Shown piece after piece: positions 24,548 through 33,783 of a stretch of 64,000 bases of DNA. The translations under genes and the position numbers were made by a program. A model generated the notes under the pieces. The model saw only the letters and a list, made by a program, of their open reading frames with translations. It ran no database searches and was not told where the DNA came from. Each line of letters begins with the position of its first letter. The stretch's first letter is position 1. Source of the stretch: Bradyrhizobium sp. Tv2a-2 (GTDB taxonomy: Bacteria > Pseudomonadota > Alphaproteobacteria > Rhizobiales > Xanthobacteraceae); the NCBI RefSeq assembly GCF_000472425.1, contig NZ_AXAI01000013.1, positions 168 through 64,167 of the forward strand. The letters are read 5' to 3'.

Positions 24548-24904
24548 GATTCGCCCGAAGCTCTTGCCGTGAAAGGCGCCCGTCATGTGCTCTTCGGCTT
24601 TCGCCTTCTCGAGCAGCAAGTCCATCACGATTCGCCGCAGCCGCTCGTTCTCGGCCCGCACGTCGTTGATCCCCTTTTCATCCGCGATGTCGCTCTGACT
24701 GGCCGATCCGCCGACAAGAACGTTTGTCTCGATCCCCACCGGATCATGATCATGCTTTGCACGATAGAGCTTACGCCAACGATGATAAGTCATCACACTT
24801 ACGCCGAGCTCTTTGCAGGCCTCGGCTTGCGTCTGACCGCGTGCCATCAACTGCTGCGCGTGGCGTAGCTTGGTTCCGATTTCTTCTTCTGAATGACGCT
24901 TCAT
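24545..24904 (-). CDS. Orphan IS3-type transposase OrfA-like HTH protein
   Basis: 119 residues from MKRHSEEEIGTKLRHAQQLM. An HTH (TQAEACKELGVSVMTYHRWR) is followed by a leucine-zipper-like helix (NDVRAENERLRRIVMDLL), the layout of IS3/IS407-group OrfA. No OrfB with a DDE domain follows and no flanking terminal repeats are obvious, so it is an IS remnant or a domesticated DNA-binding protein. The stop codon falls at the edge of a family B repeat. Confidence 0.7.
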   Translation of the reverse strand: MKRHSEEEIGTKLRHAQQLMARGQTQAEACKELGVSVMTYHRWRKLYRAKHDHDPVGIETNVLVGGSASQSDIADEKGINDVRAENERLRRIVMDLLLEKAKAEEHMTGAFHGKSFGRI

Positions 24905-25021
24905 GGGTGTTTTCCGTTCGGATAACGGCAACCCCCACCCCGTTACGAATGAAATGGCTTCCTTAACATTGCATTCGATAGTTGCCGTTCGCGTTGAGCC
25001 TCTGAGTGATGTCAGCCACAT

Positions 25022-25375
25022 TTGTAGGACAACTACACATTTATCGATTTTGAATGTGAAAGCTTATCCCATCTTACAATTTAGTCACAATCCCGAGGCA
25101 GCGAATACCGATCAGAATCGCGTTCTGGTTGTATCCTTTGCGCGATTGACAACACGCGTTTTTGCGATTCGAGCGGCTCAAGCATCATGCTTGCGGTCAC
25201 ATTGTCGTGCGAAGCCACCGGCGGATAATGCGGGCATCCTACGACATCTTGGATGGCTCCCTTTCCGGTAGAGTCGACGTCAAGGGAACCCATGGCTTCA
25301 TAAAGCAGGGCGGAAGCGAGACCGCTGCGCCGTAACGATCGATAGCGCCAGCCTCAAACCAACGTCCCGATCCGA
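25022..25375. other. AT-richer intergenic stretch, no gene recognised
   Basis: No coding frame here is convincing. The left part is visibly AT-rich. TGTAG-gacaa-CTACA (25023-25037) is a dyad that could be an operator. Nothing else recognisable. Confidence 0.4.
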
Positions 25376-25531
25376 TCAGAAAAATCCGGTGCTTAAATCG
25401 AGGCCATAGGCTTCAATGGCGAATAACGAGATGACTAAACCGAGACCGGAAAAGACGAGGATCCCTTCGAGAGACTCAATATCAACCGGAGCTCCGGTCA
25501 CGCGGGAAATTGCACGAGCGAGCGTAGCCAT
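25376..25531 (-). CDS. Small hydrophobic membrane protein
   Basis: 51 residues, start fixed by an excellent GGAGGTT 5 nt upstream of the ATG. MATLARAISRVTGAPVDIES precedes one long hydrophobic helix (LEGILVFSGLGLVISLFAI) and a short tail. One transmembrane segment is likely. Function unknown. Confidence 0.55.
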   Translation of the reverse strand: MATLARAISRVTGAPVDIESLEGILVFSGLGLVISLFAIEAYGLDLSTGFF

Positions 25532-25757
25532 CGGAACCTCCAGAATCGGGAGCAGGTCAGCTCTTAAATCGACTAGCGGGCGGCGCGCGCAGGCGGCACG
25601 TTCGCCCCAATGAATCAGCACCGCCGAGCATGCCCGGAAGCGGCCTCGGGCGCCTTCAGGACTCCTTATTTTGTGCTTACGAAGCCCTTGATTTTCATTT
25701 TGCGAAGCTACTCAAGCGCCGTCCGAGCTGACCGTTCCAAGCGACGGGAGCATAGAT

Positions 25758-27107
25758 TTGCTTTATGTTTTTGATGATTACCTGCTGGACACCGACAGGT
25801 GCGAGCTGCGCCATGGCTCGAGCTCGGTTGCCATCGAACCGCAAGCCTTCGACTTGCTTCAGTATCTCATCCGTCACCGAGAGCGCGTGGTCAGCCGGGA
25901 CGAGTTGATCGAGTCGATTTGGGCCGGGCGCCTTGTATCCGAATCGGCGCTGAGCACGCGCATCAATGCCGTACGAAGTGCCATCGGCGACAGCGGAACC
26001 CGGCAACGCCTGATCAAAACCCTGCCGCGCCGGGGTATCCGCTTCGTCGGCGACGTCCGCGAGGAACGGCAGGCGGCGGAGGAGCCGCCTTCTGGCGCAC
26101 CGGAAAGCCGCGCCGTCGAGACCAGGAAACTGGACGAGACCGACAGGCAGTCGGACTGGCAAGCGCCTGAGGGCCGTTCGGGGACGTTGCCACAACTGAT
26201 GGCTTCCCCTTCCAAACCGCCGCGCCGTTTTTTCCCGCGATTAACTGTGGGCGTCTTTGCGGCAGTCAGCCTGGCATGTGTCGGCGTATTGACGTGGAGC
26301 TATCTCGCGCGGTCCGCGCAATCGGAACGCACCAGAGCGAATATCCAGACCGCGGCGAAGCTCACGCACATCTCCGAACAGATCAACATGGTTTCACGCG
26401 AGGACTATGAATCCGTCCGCGCGCTCCAGCAATGGGCGGTTGACCTCGACCCTCACAACGCCACGGCTCTTGCCCGCCTGACCTCTGCAATCGTGACCGG
26501 CGTGCTGAATCATTGGTCGGATGATGTTGTCGCCGACCTTCATACCGCCGATCTTGCGCTGCAGGACGCCATCCGTATTGCCCCAGACAGCATGGTTGTG
26601 CACGGCGCCCAATGTCACATCCTTCGCGCGATGCGGCAGTTCGAGGCCGCCATCAAACTATGCAGCGAAGTCGCCCAGAGGTTTCCAAACCACCCATTTC
26701 CTCACAAGGAGATCGGATACAACAAGCTCATGCTGGGTCGGCTCGATGAAGCTCTGGCCGAATTCCGCGAGGCCGACCGCCTGGCACCGGATTCGCGGAT
26801 GCGCTGGACCTGGAATCAGGGAATGGGGCTTGTCTATCTCATGCGAGGGCAGGATCAGGACGCACTTGAGCGGTTGTCGCGCGCGGCGCTCGAGGCGCCC
26901 AATGCCGGACACACGGCAGCCTACCTGGCTTCGGCATACGCCTTGGTCGGTCGCGAGCAGGAGGCACGTGACGCGCTGGACCATTACTTGAAGGTGTGGC
27001 CGAACACGTCGCTGAACAATTTCGGGCCGATGGTCGGAACGGCCGCATTCAACAGCCAGATGAAACGCGTGCTGGAAGGCTTGCACCTCGCAGGACTGCC
27101 CGACTGA
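25758..27107 (+). CDS. CadC/ToxR-like membrane regulator with TPR-like sensor
   Basis: 449 residues from a TTG (GACGGGAG upstream). Residues 1-100 are an OmpR-type winged HTH: MLYVFDDYLLDTDRCELRHG, FDLLQYLIRHRERVVSRDEL, and LIKTLPRRGIRFVGDV. A Pro-rich linker leads to one transmembrane helix (about 155-180, LTVGVFAAVSLACVGVLTWS). A C-terminal domain follows with TPR-like pairs (EAALRL-type spacing, LGRLDEALAEFREADRLAPD). The layout is a one-component regulator whose outer TPR domain senses a partner and whose inner domain binds DNA. Target genes unknown. Confidence 0.82.
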   Translation: MLYVFDDYLLDTDRCELRHGSSSVAIEPQAFDLLQYLIRHRERVVSRDELIESIWAGRLVSESALSTRINAVRSAIGDSGTRQRLIKTLPRRGIRFVGDVREERQAAEEPPSGAPESRAVETRKLDETDRQSDWQAPEGRSGTLPQLMASPSKPPRRFFPRLTVGVFAAVSLACVGVLTWSYLARSAQSERTRANIQTAAKLTHISEQINMVSREDYESVRALQQWAVDLDPHNATALARLTSAIVTGVLNHWSDDVVADLHTADLALQDAIRIAPDSMVVHGAQCHILRAMRQFEAAIKLCSEVAQRFPNHPFPHKEIGYNKLMLGRLDEALAEFREADRLAPDSRMRWTWNQGMGLVYLMRGQDQDALERLSRAALEAPNAGHTAAYLASAYALVGREQEARDALDHYLKVWPNTSLNNFGPMVGTAAFNSQMKRVLEGLHLAGLPD

Positions 27108-27127
27108 GATTCAGTTCAGCGAAGCGG

Positions 27128-27592
27128 TCAAAGAAGTCCGCGATAGATGCCCGGCTGCGACCCCTCGATCGCGACAGCACCAACGGACTTTGCGTAGAAC
27201 TCGGCGGGGCCCACGCCGCCGATGATGGCGTAGCCAAAGCCCTGCTGTCGCATGGCTTCGAGACAGGCGAGCAGCAGCGCCGCGCCAATTCCCTTGCCTC
27301 GTGCATTCGGGTCGACGCCGGTCGGGCCGAAAAAGTTCCGGCATGTCGCGTCATGGCATGCAAAGCCAAGCAAACGCTTGTGCTGGATGGCAATGAAGCA
27401 AGATACGGGCTGACGTGCAAAGGCCACGTCGGTTTCGCTGGCCCATGCTTCGCTGAAATGGCCTCGTACCCAGTCGAGAACCTTGTGTTTCTCGGGAGGC
27501 AAGGCGCGGCGGATTGATATTCCATCAGCGGCCAGGCGGCTCATCGTGTCATCGGAAGCCGGCAGGTCATACAGCTTCACCAGCATATCCAT
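27128..27592 (-). CDS. GNAT family N-acetyltransferase
   Basis: About 154 residues. Acetyl-CoA binding motif A is clear: GPTGVDPNARGKGIGAALLL (R/Q-x-x-G-x-G/A pattern), preceded by the strand GFACHDATCRNFFGP and followed by GFGYAIIGGVGPAEFYAKSVG. The substrate cannot be predicted. The start is ambiguous between several Met codons; the ATG at 27592 is chosen. Convergent with the CadC-like gene. Confidence 0.78.
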   Translation of the reverse strand: MDMLVKLYDLPASDDTMSRLAADGISIRRALPPEKHKVLDWVRGHFSEAWASETDVAFARQPVSCFIAIQHKRLLGFACHDATCRNFFGPTGVDPNARGKGIGAALLLACLEAMRQQGFGYAIIGGVGPAEFYAKSVGAVAIEGSQPGIYRGLL

Positions 27593-27714
27593 GCGGCCCA
27601 GTTCCCCTCGTCGACAAACGGCAAAATCAACCTGCATTCGAAGCTTCAGGCCGGTGCGCCGGTTCTCCCGATGGAAGCTTCCGCATTCCTGATAAAGCGA
27701 GATGCCCCAGAGTG

Positions 27715-28509
27715 CTACTTCCCGAACTCTTCCCGCATCTTGGCCTGGATCTTGGCCATACCGCCGATCCAGCGGTCGTAATTCTCGGTCTTCTTGCGCA
27801 TATAGCCGAGCACCTGCGGGTGCGGCAGGATCAGGAATGTCTCCTGCTCGATACCGGCGAGCGCGTCGCGCGCGACCTGCTCCGGTGAGAGGTCGCCATC
27901 GCCGGATTGCGGGCCCTTTGGAATTGAGCGCAGCATGTTGGTATCGACGCCCTGCGGGCAGAGGATCGAGACCTTGATGCCGTCGGCGCGGTGGGAGATC
28001 GCGAGATTTTCGGCAAAGCCCACCGCCGCATGCTTGGTAGCGGAGTAAGCGGGACTGCCGACTTGCGACAACAGACCGGCGGCCGAAATCGTGTTGAGGA
28101 AATAGCCGCCGCCGCGGGCCTTGTAACGCGGGATCAGATGCCGCGCGGCATAGACATGGGCCATCACATGGATCGCCCAGCTCCGGGCAAACGGCTCGTC
28201 GGAGGTGCCGCCGGCATTCACCGACATCGGATCGAAGCCGCCGCCGATGCCGGCATTGGAGCAGAACAGCGCGATCGGGCCGAACTGCCGCTCGGTCTCA
28301 TCGATGACGTGCAGCACGTTCTTTTCTTGCGCGACGTCGCATTTGAAGGCCGCGCCGTTGATGGGGCCGGCCACGTCGCGAGCGCTGTGCACGTCGAGAT
28401 CGGCGACGATGACCCTGGCAGCACCGGCGCCATGGAAGACCTCGCACAGTGCCTTGCCGATCCCGTTGCCGCCGCCGGTGACAACCACGACTTTGCCGGT
28501 CACCTGCAT
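27715..28509 (-). CDS. Short-chain dehydrogenase/reductase
   Basis: 264 residues of classical SDR type: cofactor loop TGGGNGIGKALC, CDVAQEKNV for the adenine ring, NAGIGG, the catalytic Ser in NTISAAGLL, and YSATKHAAVG (Tyr and Lys). An acidic Asp at the end of strand 2 (VADLDVHS) suggests NAD rather than NADP. Substrate unknown. The hemolysin III gene lies upstream in the same direction 27 nt away, so they may be cotranscribed. Confidence 0.85.
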   Translation of the reverse strand: MQVTGKVVVVTGGGNGIGKALCEVFHGAGAARVIVADLDVHSARDVAGPINGAAFKCDVAQEKNVLHVIDETERQFGPIALFCSNAGIGGGFDPMSVNAGGTSDEPFARSWAIHVMAHVYAARHLIPRYKARGGGYFLNTISAAGLLSQVGSPAYSATKHAAVGFAENLAISHRADGIKVSILCPQGVDTNMLRSIPKGPQSGDGDLSPEQVARDALAGIEQETFLILPHPQVLGYMRKKTENYDRWIGGMAKIQAKMREEFGK

Positions 28510-28535
28510 CGCGCGCACTCCCGTAGTCAAAATCG

Positions 28536-29231
28536 TCAGTTCAGAACCAGGTCGAGCACTGCGGTGTAGTGGCAGGCCGCACCCAGCAGTACGAAACCAT
28601 GCCAGATCGCGTTCTGGAAGCGCAACCTTCGCCAGGCGTGAAAGATCACGCCAAAGCTATAGAGCGCGCCCCCCGCAAGCACGAACCACAGCGCAATACT
28701 CGGCAGTGCCTCGACGACGCAATCATAGAGCATGACGCCGCTCCAGCCCAAGGCCAGATAGAGCCCGACCGACAAACGGTCAAAGCGGCCGGGCCATCCG
28801 AGTTTCAGCACAATGCCAAATATCGCAACGCACCAGACGCCGACCAGGAGCGCCACCGAGAAGAAGGTTGCCGGCAGCTCCATGATGAACGGCGTGTAGG
28901 TGGCTGCAATCAGCACATAGATCGCCGAATGGTCGAAGCGCCGCAGCATCCATTTGGCGCGCGACACCGGCCAGAGATTATAGGTCGCCGACAGCACCAG
29001 CATGGTGAGGAGCCCCGCGACATAGATCGAGACGCCCAGAATGTCGAGCGGCGTAGCATAGACGGCGGTGAGCACCACCAGCGTCGTGGCAGCGACCAGC
29101 CCGAAGATGATGCCGGTGGCATGAACGATGCCGTCCGCGATCAGTTCCGCGCGGTCATAATCCCAGCCGACAACGCCCACAGCCGCGTGGACGGAGGTCG
29201 AGGCCAGCTGCTTCAACTTGAAGATGGTCAT
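28536..29231 (-). CDS. Hemolysin III/TrhA family membrane protein
   Basis: 231 residues with seven predicted transmembrane segments. It has the PAQR-superfamily metal signature: ADGIVHATGIIFGLV (His), LWPVSRAKWMLRRFDHSAIY (Asp-His), and AIWHGFVLLGAACHY (His pair). Bacterial members (YqfA/TrhA) affect membrane energetics and lipid homeostasis; a true haemolysin activity is not implied. First gene of the pair with the SDR. Confidence 0.85.
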   Translation of the reverse strand: MTIFKLKQLASTSVHAAVGVVGWDYDRAELIADGIVHATGIIFGLVAATTLVVLTAVYATPLDILGVSIYVAGLLTMLVLSATYNLWPVSRAKWMLRRFDHSAIYVLIAATYTPFIMELPATFFSVALLVGVWCVAIFGIVLKLGWPGRFDRLSVGLYLALGWSGVMLYDCVVEALPSIALWFVLAGGALYSFGVIFHAWRRLRFQNAIWHGFVLLGAACHYTAVLDLVLN

Positions 29232-29409
29232 GGCTTAAGTCCGGGAATCCTCTGCATCTGCCGCCATTATGGGTCCGGCATAGTCAATGAAGGGTTCAAA
29301 CCTCATAACCGCAACACCCCGACCAAAATGTGAAGCTTGATTTCGGCCATGCAATGGCCACCTTTGCTGGCGACGCCCGCCAGTTCCACCTCAATTTTCC
29401 AAAGACCTG

Positions 29410-30879
29410 ATGGCCTTCAGCCTTTCTGAAATCGTCGAGGAAGCGCGCCTCTCGGCGCGGGCGCTGCTCGACTATGGCGAATATTTTTTCAACCCCACGG
29501 TCCGCCTCGGCGTCACCGGCCTGTCGCGCGCCGGCAAGACGGTGTTCATCACCGCGCTGATCCACGGGCTCACGCGCGGCGGGCGTTTTCCGGTATTCGA
29601 GGCCTATGCCTCGGGCCGGATCGCCCGCGCCCAACTGGCGCCGCAGCCGGACGACGCGGTGCCGCGCTTTGCCTATGAGAGCCATTTGCGCACACTGATC
29701 GAGGAACGGCATTGGCCCAACTCCACGGTCGACATCAGCGAACTGCGGCTTGTCATCGACTACCAGCGGCAAAATAGCGCAGACCGGACCTTGACGCTGG
29801 ATATTGTGGACTACCCCGGCGAGTGGCTGCTGGATTTGCCACTGCTCAGCAAGAATTTTGAGCAATGGGCGCAGGAGAGCCTGGCGTTGTCGCGCGAGAA
29901 ACCGCGGGCGCCGCTCGCAGCCAGCTGGCACGCGCAGCTTGCGACGCTCGATCCGCGGGGGAAGGAAGACGAGCAGGCGACGCTGGCCGCGGCAAAGCTC
30001 TTCACCGACTATTTACGTGCCTGCCGCGACGAGCGCTTTGCCATGAGCCTGCTGCCGCCCGGCCGCTTCCTGATGCCGGGCAATCTCGCGGGCTCGCCGG
30101 CACTGACCTTCGCGCCGCTCGATGTACCCATTGGCGAAAGCGCGCCGGAAGGTTCGCTCTGGGCCATGATGGTGCGCCGCTACGAGGCCTACAAGGACGT
30201 CGTGGTGCGGCCCTTCTTCCGCGACCATTTTGCCAGGCTCGACCGCCAGATCGTGCTGGTCGATGCGCTCTCCGCGTTCAATTCCGGGCCCGAAGCGCTG
30301 CATGATCTCGAGGCGGCGCTCGCCGGCATCCTCGACTGCTTCCGCGTCGGCCGCTCCACGATCCTGAGCACGCTGTTCCGGCCACGGATCGACCGCATCC
30401 TGTTCGCCGCCACCAAGGCCGATCACTTGCATCATGCGAGCCACGACCGGCTGGAAGCGATTCTTCGGCGCGCGGTCGGAGGGGCTGTGGCGAAAGCGGA
30501 AAACACCGGCGCCTTGATCGACGTCGTCGCGCTGGCCGCGGTGCGCGCCACCCGCGAAGCCATGGTCGCGCGCGGCCGCGACAAGTTGCCCTCCATCCTC
30601 GGCACGCCGCTGCCGGGCGAAACCGACGGCGGCGAGACCTTTGACGGCAACACGGAGGTCGCCACCTTTCCCGGCGACCTGCCGGCCGACCCCGAGGTGC
30701 TGTTCAACGGCGAAGGCGCATTCCGCGGGCTGTCCAGCGCCGCGGCCGAAGCGACCGATTTCCGCTTCCTGCGCTTTCGTCCGCCCCCGCTGGAGCATGA
30801 CGGCAACAACGCACCTGCTCTGCCTCACATCCGCCTTGACCGGGCGCTGCAGTTCCTGATCGGAGACCGGCTGCAATGA
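29410..30879 (+). CDS. ycjX: YcjX-family GTPase
   Basis: 489 residues. A P-loop GLSRAGKT (37-44) follows the conserved RLGVTG strand; DIVDYPGEWLLDLPLL carries the Walker B/G3 Asp and the DxPG-like motif; FAATKADHLHH is the G4-type NKxD variant (TKAD). These residues define the YcjX (DUF463) family of dynamin-like stress proteins paired with YcjF. Overlaps the next gene by 4 bp (ATGA). Role in envelope stress is known only from enteric homologues. Confidence 0.88.
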   Translation: MAFSLSEIVEEARLSARALLDYGEYFFNPTVRLGVTGLSRAGKTVFITALIHGLTRGGRFPVFEAYASGRIARAQLAPQPDDAVPRFAYESHLRTLIEERHWPNSTVDISELRLVIDYQRQNSADRTLTLDIVDYPGEWLLDLPLLSKNFEQWAQESLALSREKPRAPLAASWHAQLATLDPRGKEDEQATLAAAKLFTDYLRACRDERFAMSLLPPGRFLMPGNLAGSPALTFAPLDVPIGESAPEGSLWAMMVRRYEAYKDVVVRPFFRDHFARLDRQIVLVDALSAFNSGPEALHDLEAALAGILDCFRVGRSTILSTLFRPRIDRILFAATKADHLHHASHDRLEAILRRAVGGAVAKAENTGALIDVVALAAVRATREAMVARGRDKLPSILGTPLPGETDGGETFDGNTEVATFPGDLPADPEVLFNGEGAFRGLSSAAAEATDFRFLRFRPPPLEHDGNNAPALPHIRLDRALQFLIGDRLQ

Positions 30880-31904
30880 GCGAGCGCCCCCCACCTCGCA
30901 AGCCCCAAACTTTCCGACTCGACGACCCTGGCGTGGTCGTGATCGATGCCGAGGATGCGTCGCGGACGCTTCGTGGCACAATTCAGATCACGCCCGAGGC
31001 GGACCCGGCGCAGCTGCCGGTACCGGTCGAGACGCCTGTCCTGGCACGGCGCGGCTTCCGCTGGGGCGCGGTGTTCTGGGGCGGAATCGCGGGGCTCGTG
31101 TTGCTCGGCCTCGGCCTTGGCGTTACCCAGCTGATCGAAAATCTGTTCACGCGCAGCGAAAGCCTCGGCATTCTCGGTCTTGCTTTTGCATTCGCCGCAG
31201 CACTTGGGCTCGGCGTCGTCACGGCGCGCGAGGTGCTCGGGCTGATGCGGCTTGCGACCATCGAAAAGCTGCACGCGCGAGCCGCAAGCGTGCTCCTCAG
31301 CGATGACCGCACGGAGAGCCGCAGCATCGTGGCCGAGCTCGTGAAGATCGCTCATCAGAACCCGCAGCTGGCCCGCGCGCGGCTGACGCTGCAGGGCCAT
31401 GTCGACGACATCATCGACGGCGCCGACATGATCCGCCTGGCCGAGCGCGAATTGATGGCACCGCTGGATGCCGAGGCACGCCGCCTTGTGTCGCAGGCTG
31501 CGCAGCGCGTGTCGATCGTCACAGCCGTCAGCCCGCGTGCGGTCGTCGACGTGCTGTTCGTGTTCGTGGCCTCGCTGCGGCTGATCCGGCAATTGGCGCG
31601 GCTCTATGGCGGGCGGCCCGGCGCGCTCGGCTTGATCCGCCTGCTGCGCCACGTCATCGCGCATCTTGCGATCACCGGGGGGCTGGCCGCCAGCGACAGC
31701 CTGGTGCAGCAGATGCTCGGCCATGGCATCGCGGCAAAGCTCTCGCAGCGGCTTGGCGAAGGCGTGCTCAACGGGCTGCTCACCGCGCGTCTCGGACTTG
31801 CGGCGATCGAAGTCACTCGGCCGTTGCCGTTCACCGCGCTGCCTCAGCCGGCGCTGGCCGACCTCGCCAAGGATCTCCTGCGCAAGCGTGAGGATGAGGC
31901 GTGA
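30876..31904 (+). CDS. ycjF: YcjF-family (TIGR01620) inner-membrane protein
   Basis: 342 residues, ATG overlapping the ycjX stop. Cytosolic N-terminal 60 residues, then two transmembrane helices (GAVFWGGIAGLVLLGLGL and ILGLAFAFAAALGLGVV), then a cytosolic C-terminal domain with VDVLFVFVASLRLIRQLARL and the GGLAASDSLVQQMLGHG region typical of the family. It is the standard partner of YcjX. No phage-shock genes are adjacent here. Confidence 0.85.
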   Translation: MSERPPPRKPQTFRLDDPGVVVIDAEDASRTLRGTIQITPEADPAQLPVPVETPVLARRGFRWGAVFWGGIAGLVLLGLGLGVTQLIENLFTRSESLGILGLAFAFAAALGLGVVTAREVLGLMRLATIEKLHARAASVLLSDDRTESRSIVAELVKIAHQNPQLARARLTLQGHVDDIIDGADMIRLAERELMAPLDAEARRLVSQAAQRVSIVTAVSPRAVVDVLFVFVASLRLIRQLARLYGGRPGALGLIRLLRHVIAHLAITGGLAASDSLVQQMLGHGIAAKLSQRLGEGVLNGLLTARLGLAAIEVTRPLPFTALPQPALADLAKDLLRKREDEA

Positions 31905-32025
31905 GCGCGGTCCGCCCGCTATCCATTTAGTTGCGGATGGGTAGAGCCGTTGAGCCACCGAATTTGGATGGATCGCTGTAGCCGGGACGGCAAAGCCGCC
32001 GTGGGACGGCTGGCTCCGCGTTAGG

Positions 32026-33624
32026 TCAAGCCGCCTCGCGCAGCCCAACATCCCCCGCCAGCACGCGCCACTGAAACAAGGGCGAATCCGCCGGCGGGTT
32101 GAGCTCGGGGGTCCATCCCTCGAGCTTTTCCAGTGAATAGGTATCCATCACGCCGCCGCGCCAGACGCGGTTCACGCGCTCCAGCGGCTCGCGCCTGGCT
32201 GGAATGACGCTCCAGAGCGCCGAGTGGTTATCGGGCTCGCGCGCAACATAGAGACCAGTGTGCCCCTTGATCTTGTCCATGCCCGGATCGGCAAAACCCA
32301 GGAAGCGGCCGCGCTCGTTGATCTGGACCACCGGCGTGTTCGTATCCCTGAAATACCAGCGCATCATCGCATAGGTGCGGTAGTCCGTGGTCGCGATCCA
32401 GGTTGCACCGGTCTTGGCGAGTTGCGCCTGTACGCGTGCCGCGACCTGCTCATAGCCGGCCTCGCCGCCGATCGGATCGGCGTTGCCGAAGAAATTCCAC
32501 GGGCTCGCCACCGAATAGAGAAACACCAGCGCAACCGTGATGATGCCCGACACCACCGCCGTCTTCGCCCACCAGACGGTCGACCTGATCATCCAGGCCG
32601 GCCAGCGCTCGCGCGGCAACATCGCCACGTTGATCGCGGCCGCGGCGAAACCGAGCGGCCACATGAACATCGGCCAGGTATCGCCGACCCGAAGCGACAG
32701 CGATTTCCAGAGGAAATAGAGGAAGGGAACGAGCACCGCAGTCGAAAGCAGGATCGCCACCGGCTCGCGGCCGAGATAGCCGCGCCGCGCGGTCAGGATC
32801 AGGCCGGACAGCACGACCGGCAGCACCACGAAGCCGACCAGCCCGAATTGCAGTCCGATATAGTCGCCGACGGTGCGCAGTGAGATCTCGTGGGTCGCGG
32901 TCGCCCGCACCAGCTGGAAGCGGAACGAGGCCCAGTCATGCTGCGCGTTCCAGATCAGCACGGGCGAGAACACGATGAGCGCAATCAGCGCGGCCGCATA
33001 TGGATACGGGCTCTTCAGCCAGCGCATGCGCCAGTCCGGCACCAGCATAAAGGCGATGACCGCGGGCACGAACATCACTACCGTGAATTTCGACAACAGC
33101 GACAGGCCGCCGAACAGCCCCGCGGCCAGCCACCACCGCGGGTTGCCGCTTTCGGCGAGCCGCACCAGCGACCACATCATGGCCACCGAAAACGGGATCA
33201 CCGCAACGTCCGGCGCAACCTTCGCCGTCAACAGCCCGTAATAGACCGCGGCCTCCGGCAGCAGCAGGGCGAGCACGACGACGCGGACATCGCGCGTCAC
33301 CCGCCTTGCGATATCGGCGAGGAGACACTGCGTCACCAGCATCCCGAGGATGCCGGCGAACCTGACCCCGAACAGCGTATCGCCGAAGATCGTCGTTCCC
33401 AGCCGGATGAACCATGAGAGCATCGGCGGATGATCGAGGAAACACAGCACGTTCTCCTTCGACCAGGTCCAGTAATAGGCCTCGTCGGTGCGCAAATCGA
33501 TCAGAGAGGCATAGGCGATGCGCAACGCCGTCATCGCGGCGATCACGATGATGGCGAGGATGAGGGGCCGGCGGGCGGAATGATCCGCTTTGGCGCGGGC
33601 GAATTCGGGCAGGATCGTTGTCAC
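32026..33624 (-). CDS. GT39/ArnT-like membrane glycosyltransferase
   Basis: About 532 residues with roughly ten to twelve transmembrane helices. The first periplasmic loop has the key acidic motif DLRTDEAYYWTWSKE (catalytic DE) followed by FLDHPPMLSWFIRLGT, as in PMT/ArnT-type enzymes that use polyprenyl-phosphate sugars. C-terminal soluble region ends at 32026. The start is uncertain: GTG 33624 with GGAAAAG upstream is chosen, with GTG 33684 as alternative. Acceptor unknown; lipid A or a surface polysaccharide is plausible. Confidence 0.8.
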   Translation of the reverse strand: MTTILPEFARAKADHSARRPLILAIIVIAAMTALRIAYASLIDLRTDEAYYWTWSKENVLCFLDHPPMLSWFIRLGTTIFGDTLFGVRFAGILGMLVTQCLLADIARRVTRDVRVVVLALLLPEAAVYYGLLTAKVAPDVAVIPFSVAMMWSLVRLAESGNPRWWLAAGLFGGLSLLSKFTVVMFVPAVIAFMLVPDWRMRWLKSPYPYAAALIALIVFSPVLIWNAQHDWASFRFQLVRATATHEISLRTVGDYIGLQFGLVGFVVLPVVLSGLILTARRGYLGREPVAILLSTAVLVPFLYFLWKSLSLRVGDTWPMFMWPLGFAAAAINVAMLPRERWPAWMIRSTVWWAKTAVVSGIITVALVFLYSVASPWNFFGNADPIGGEAGYEQVAARVQAQLAKTGATWIATTDYRTYAMMRWYFRDTNTPVVQINERGRFLGFADPGMDKIKGHTGLYVAREPDNHSALWSVIPARREPLERVNRVWRGGVMDTYSLEKLEGWTPELNPPADSPLFQWRVLAGDVGLREAA

Positions 33625-33783
33625 TGCGCGCTTTTCCACGACGGAGGCGGAGGTGTCAACGTGCCGGACAGCCTTTTGCCGCACCGAATTATCCGTCCGT
33701 CAACTTGCCGTAATGACCCATCGAACGGTATTCACTGGCGGGAATAAACCCCGTCAAATCCGGGTCATCATTCGGTGGATCAC

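Noticed and set aside
24545..24904. Complete insertion sequence
   Set aside because: Only an OrfA-like gene; no DDE OrfB, no terminal inverted repeats and no target duplication could be found.
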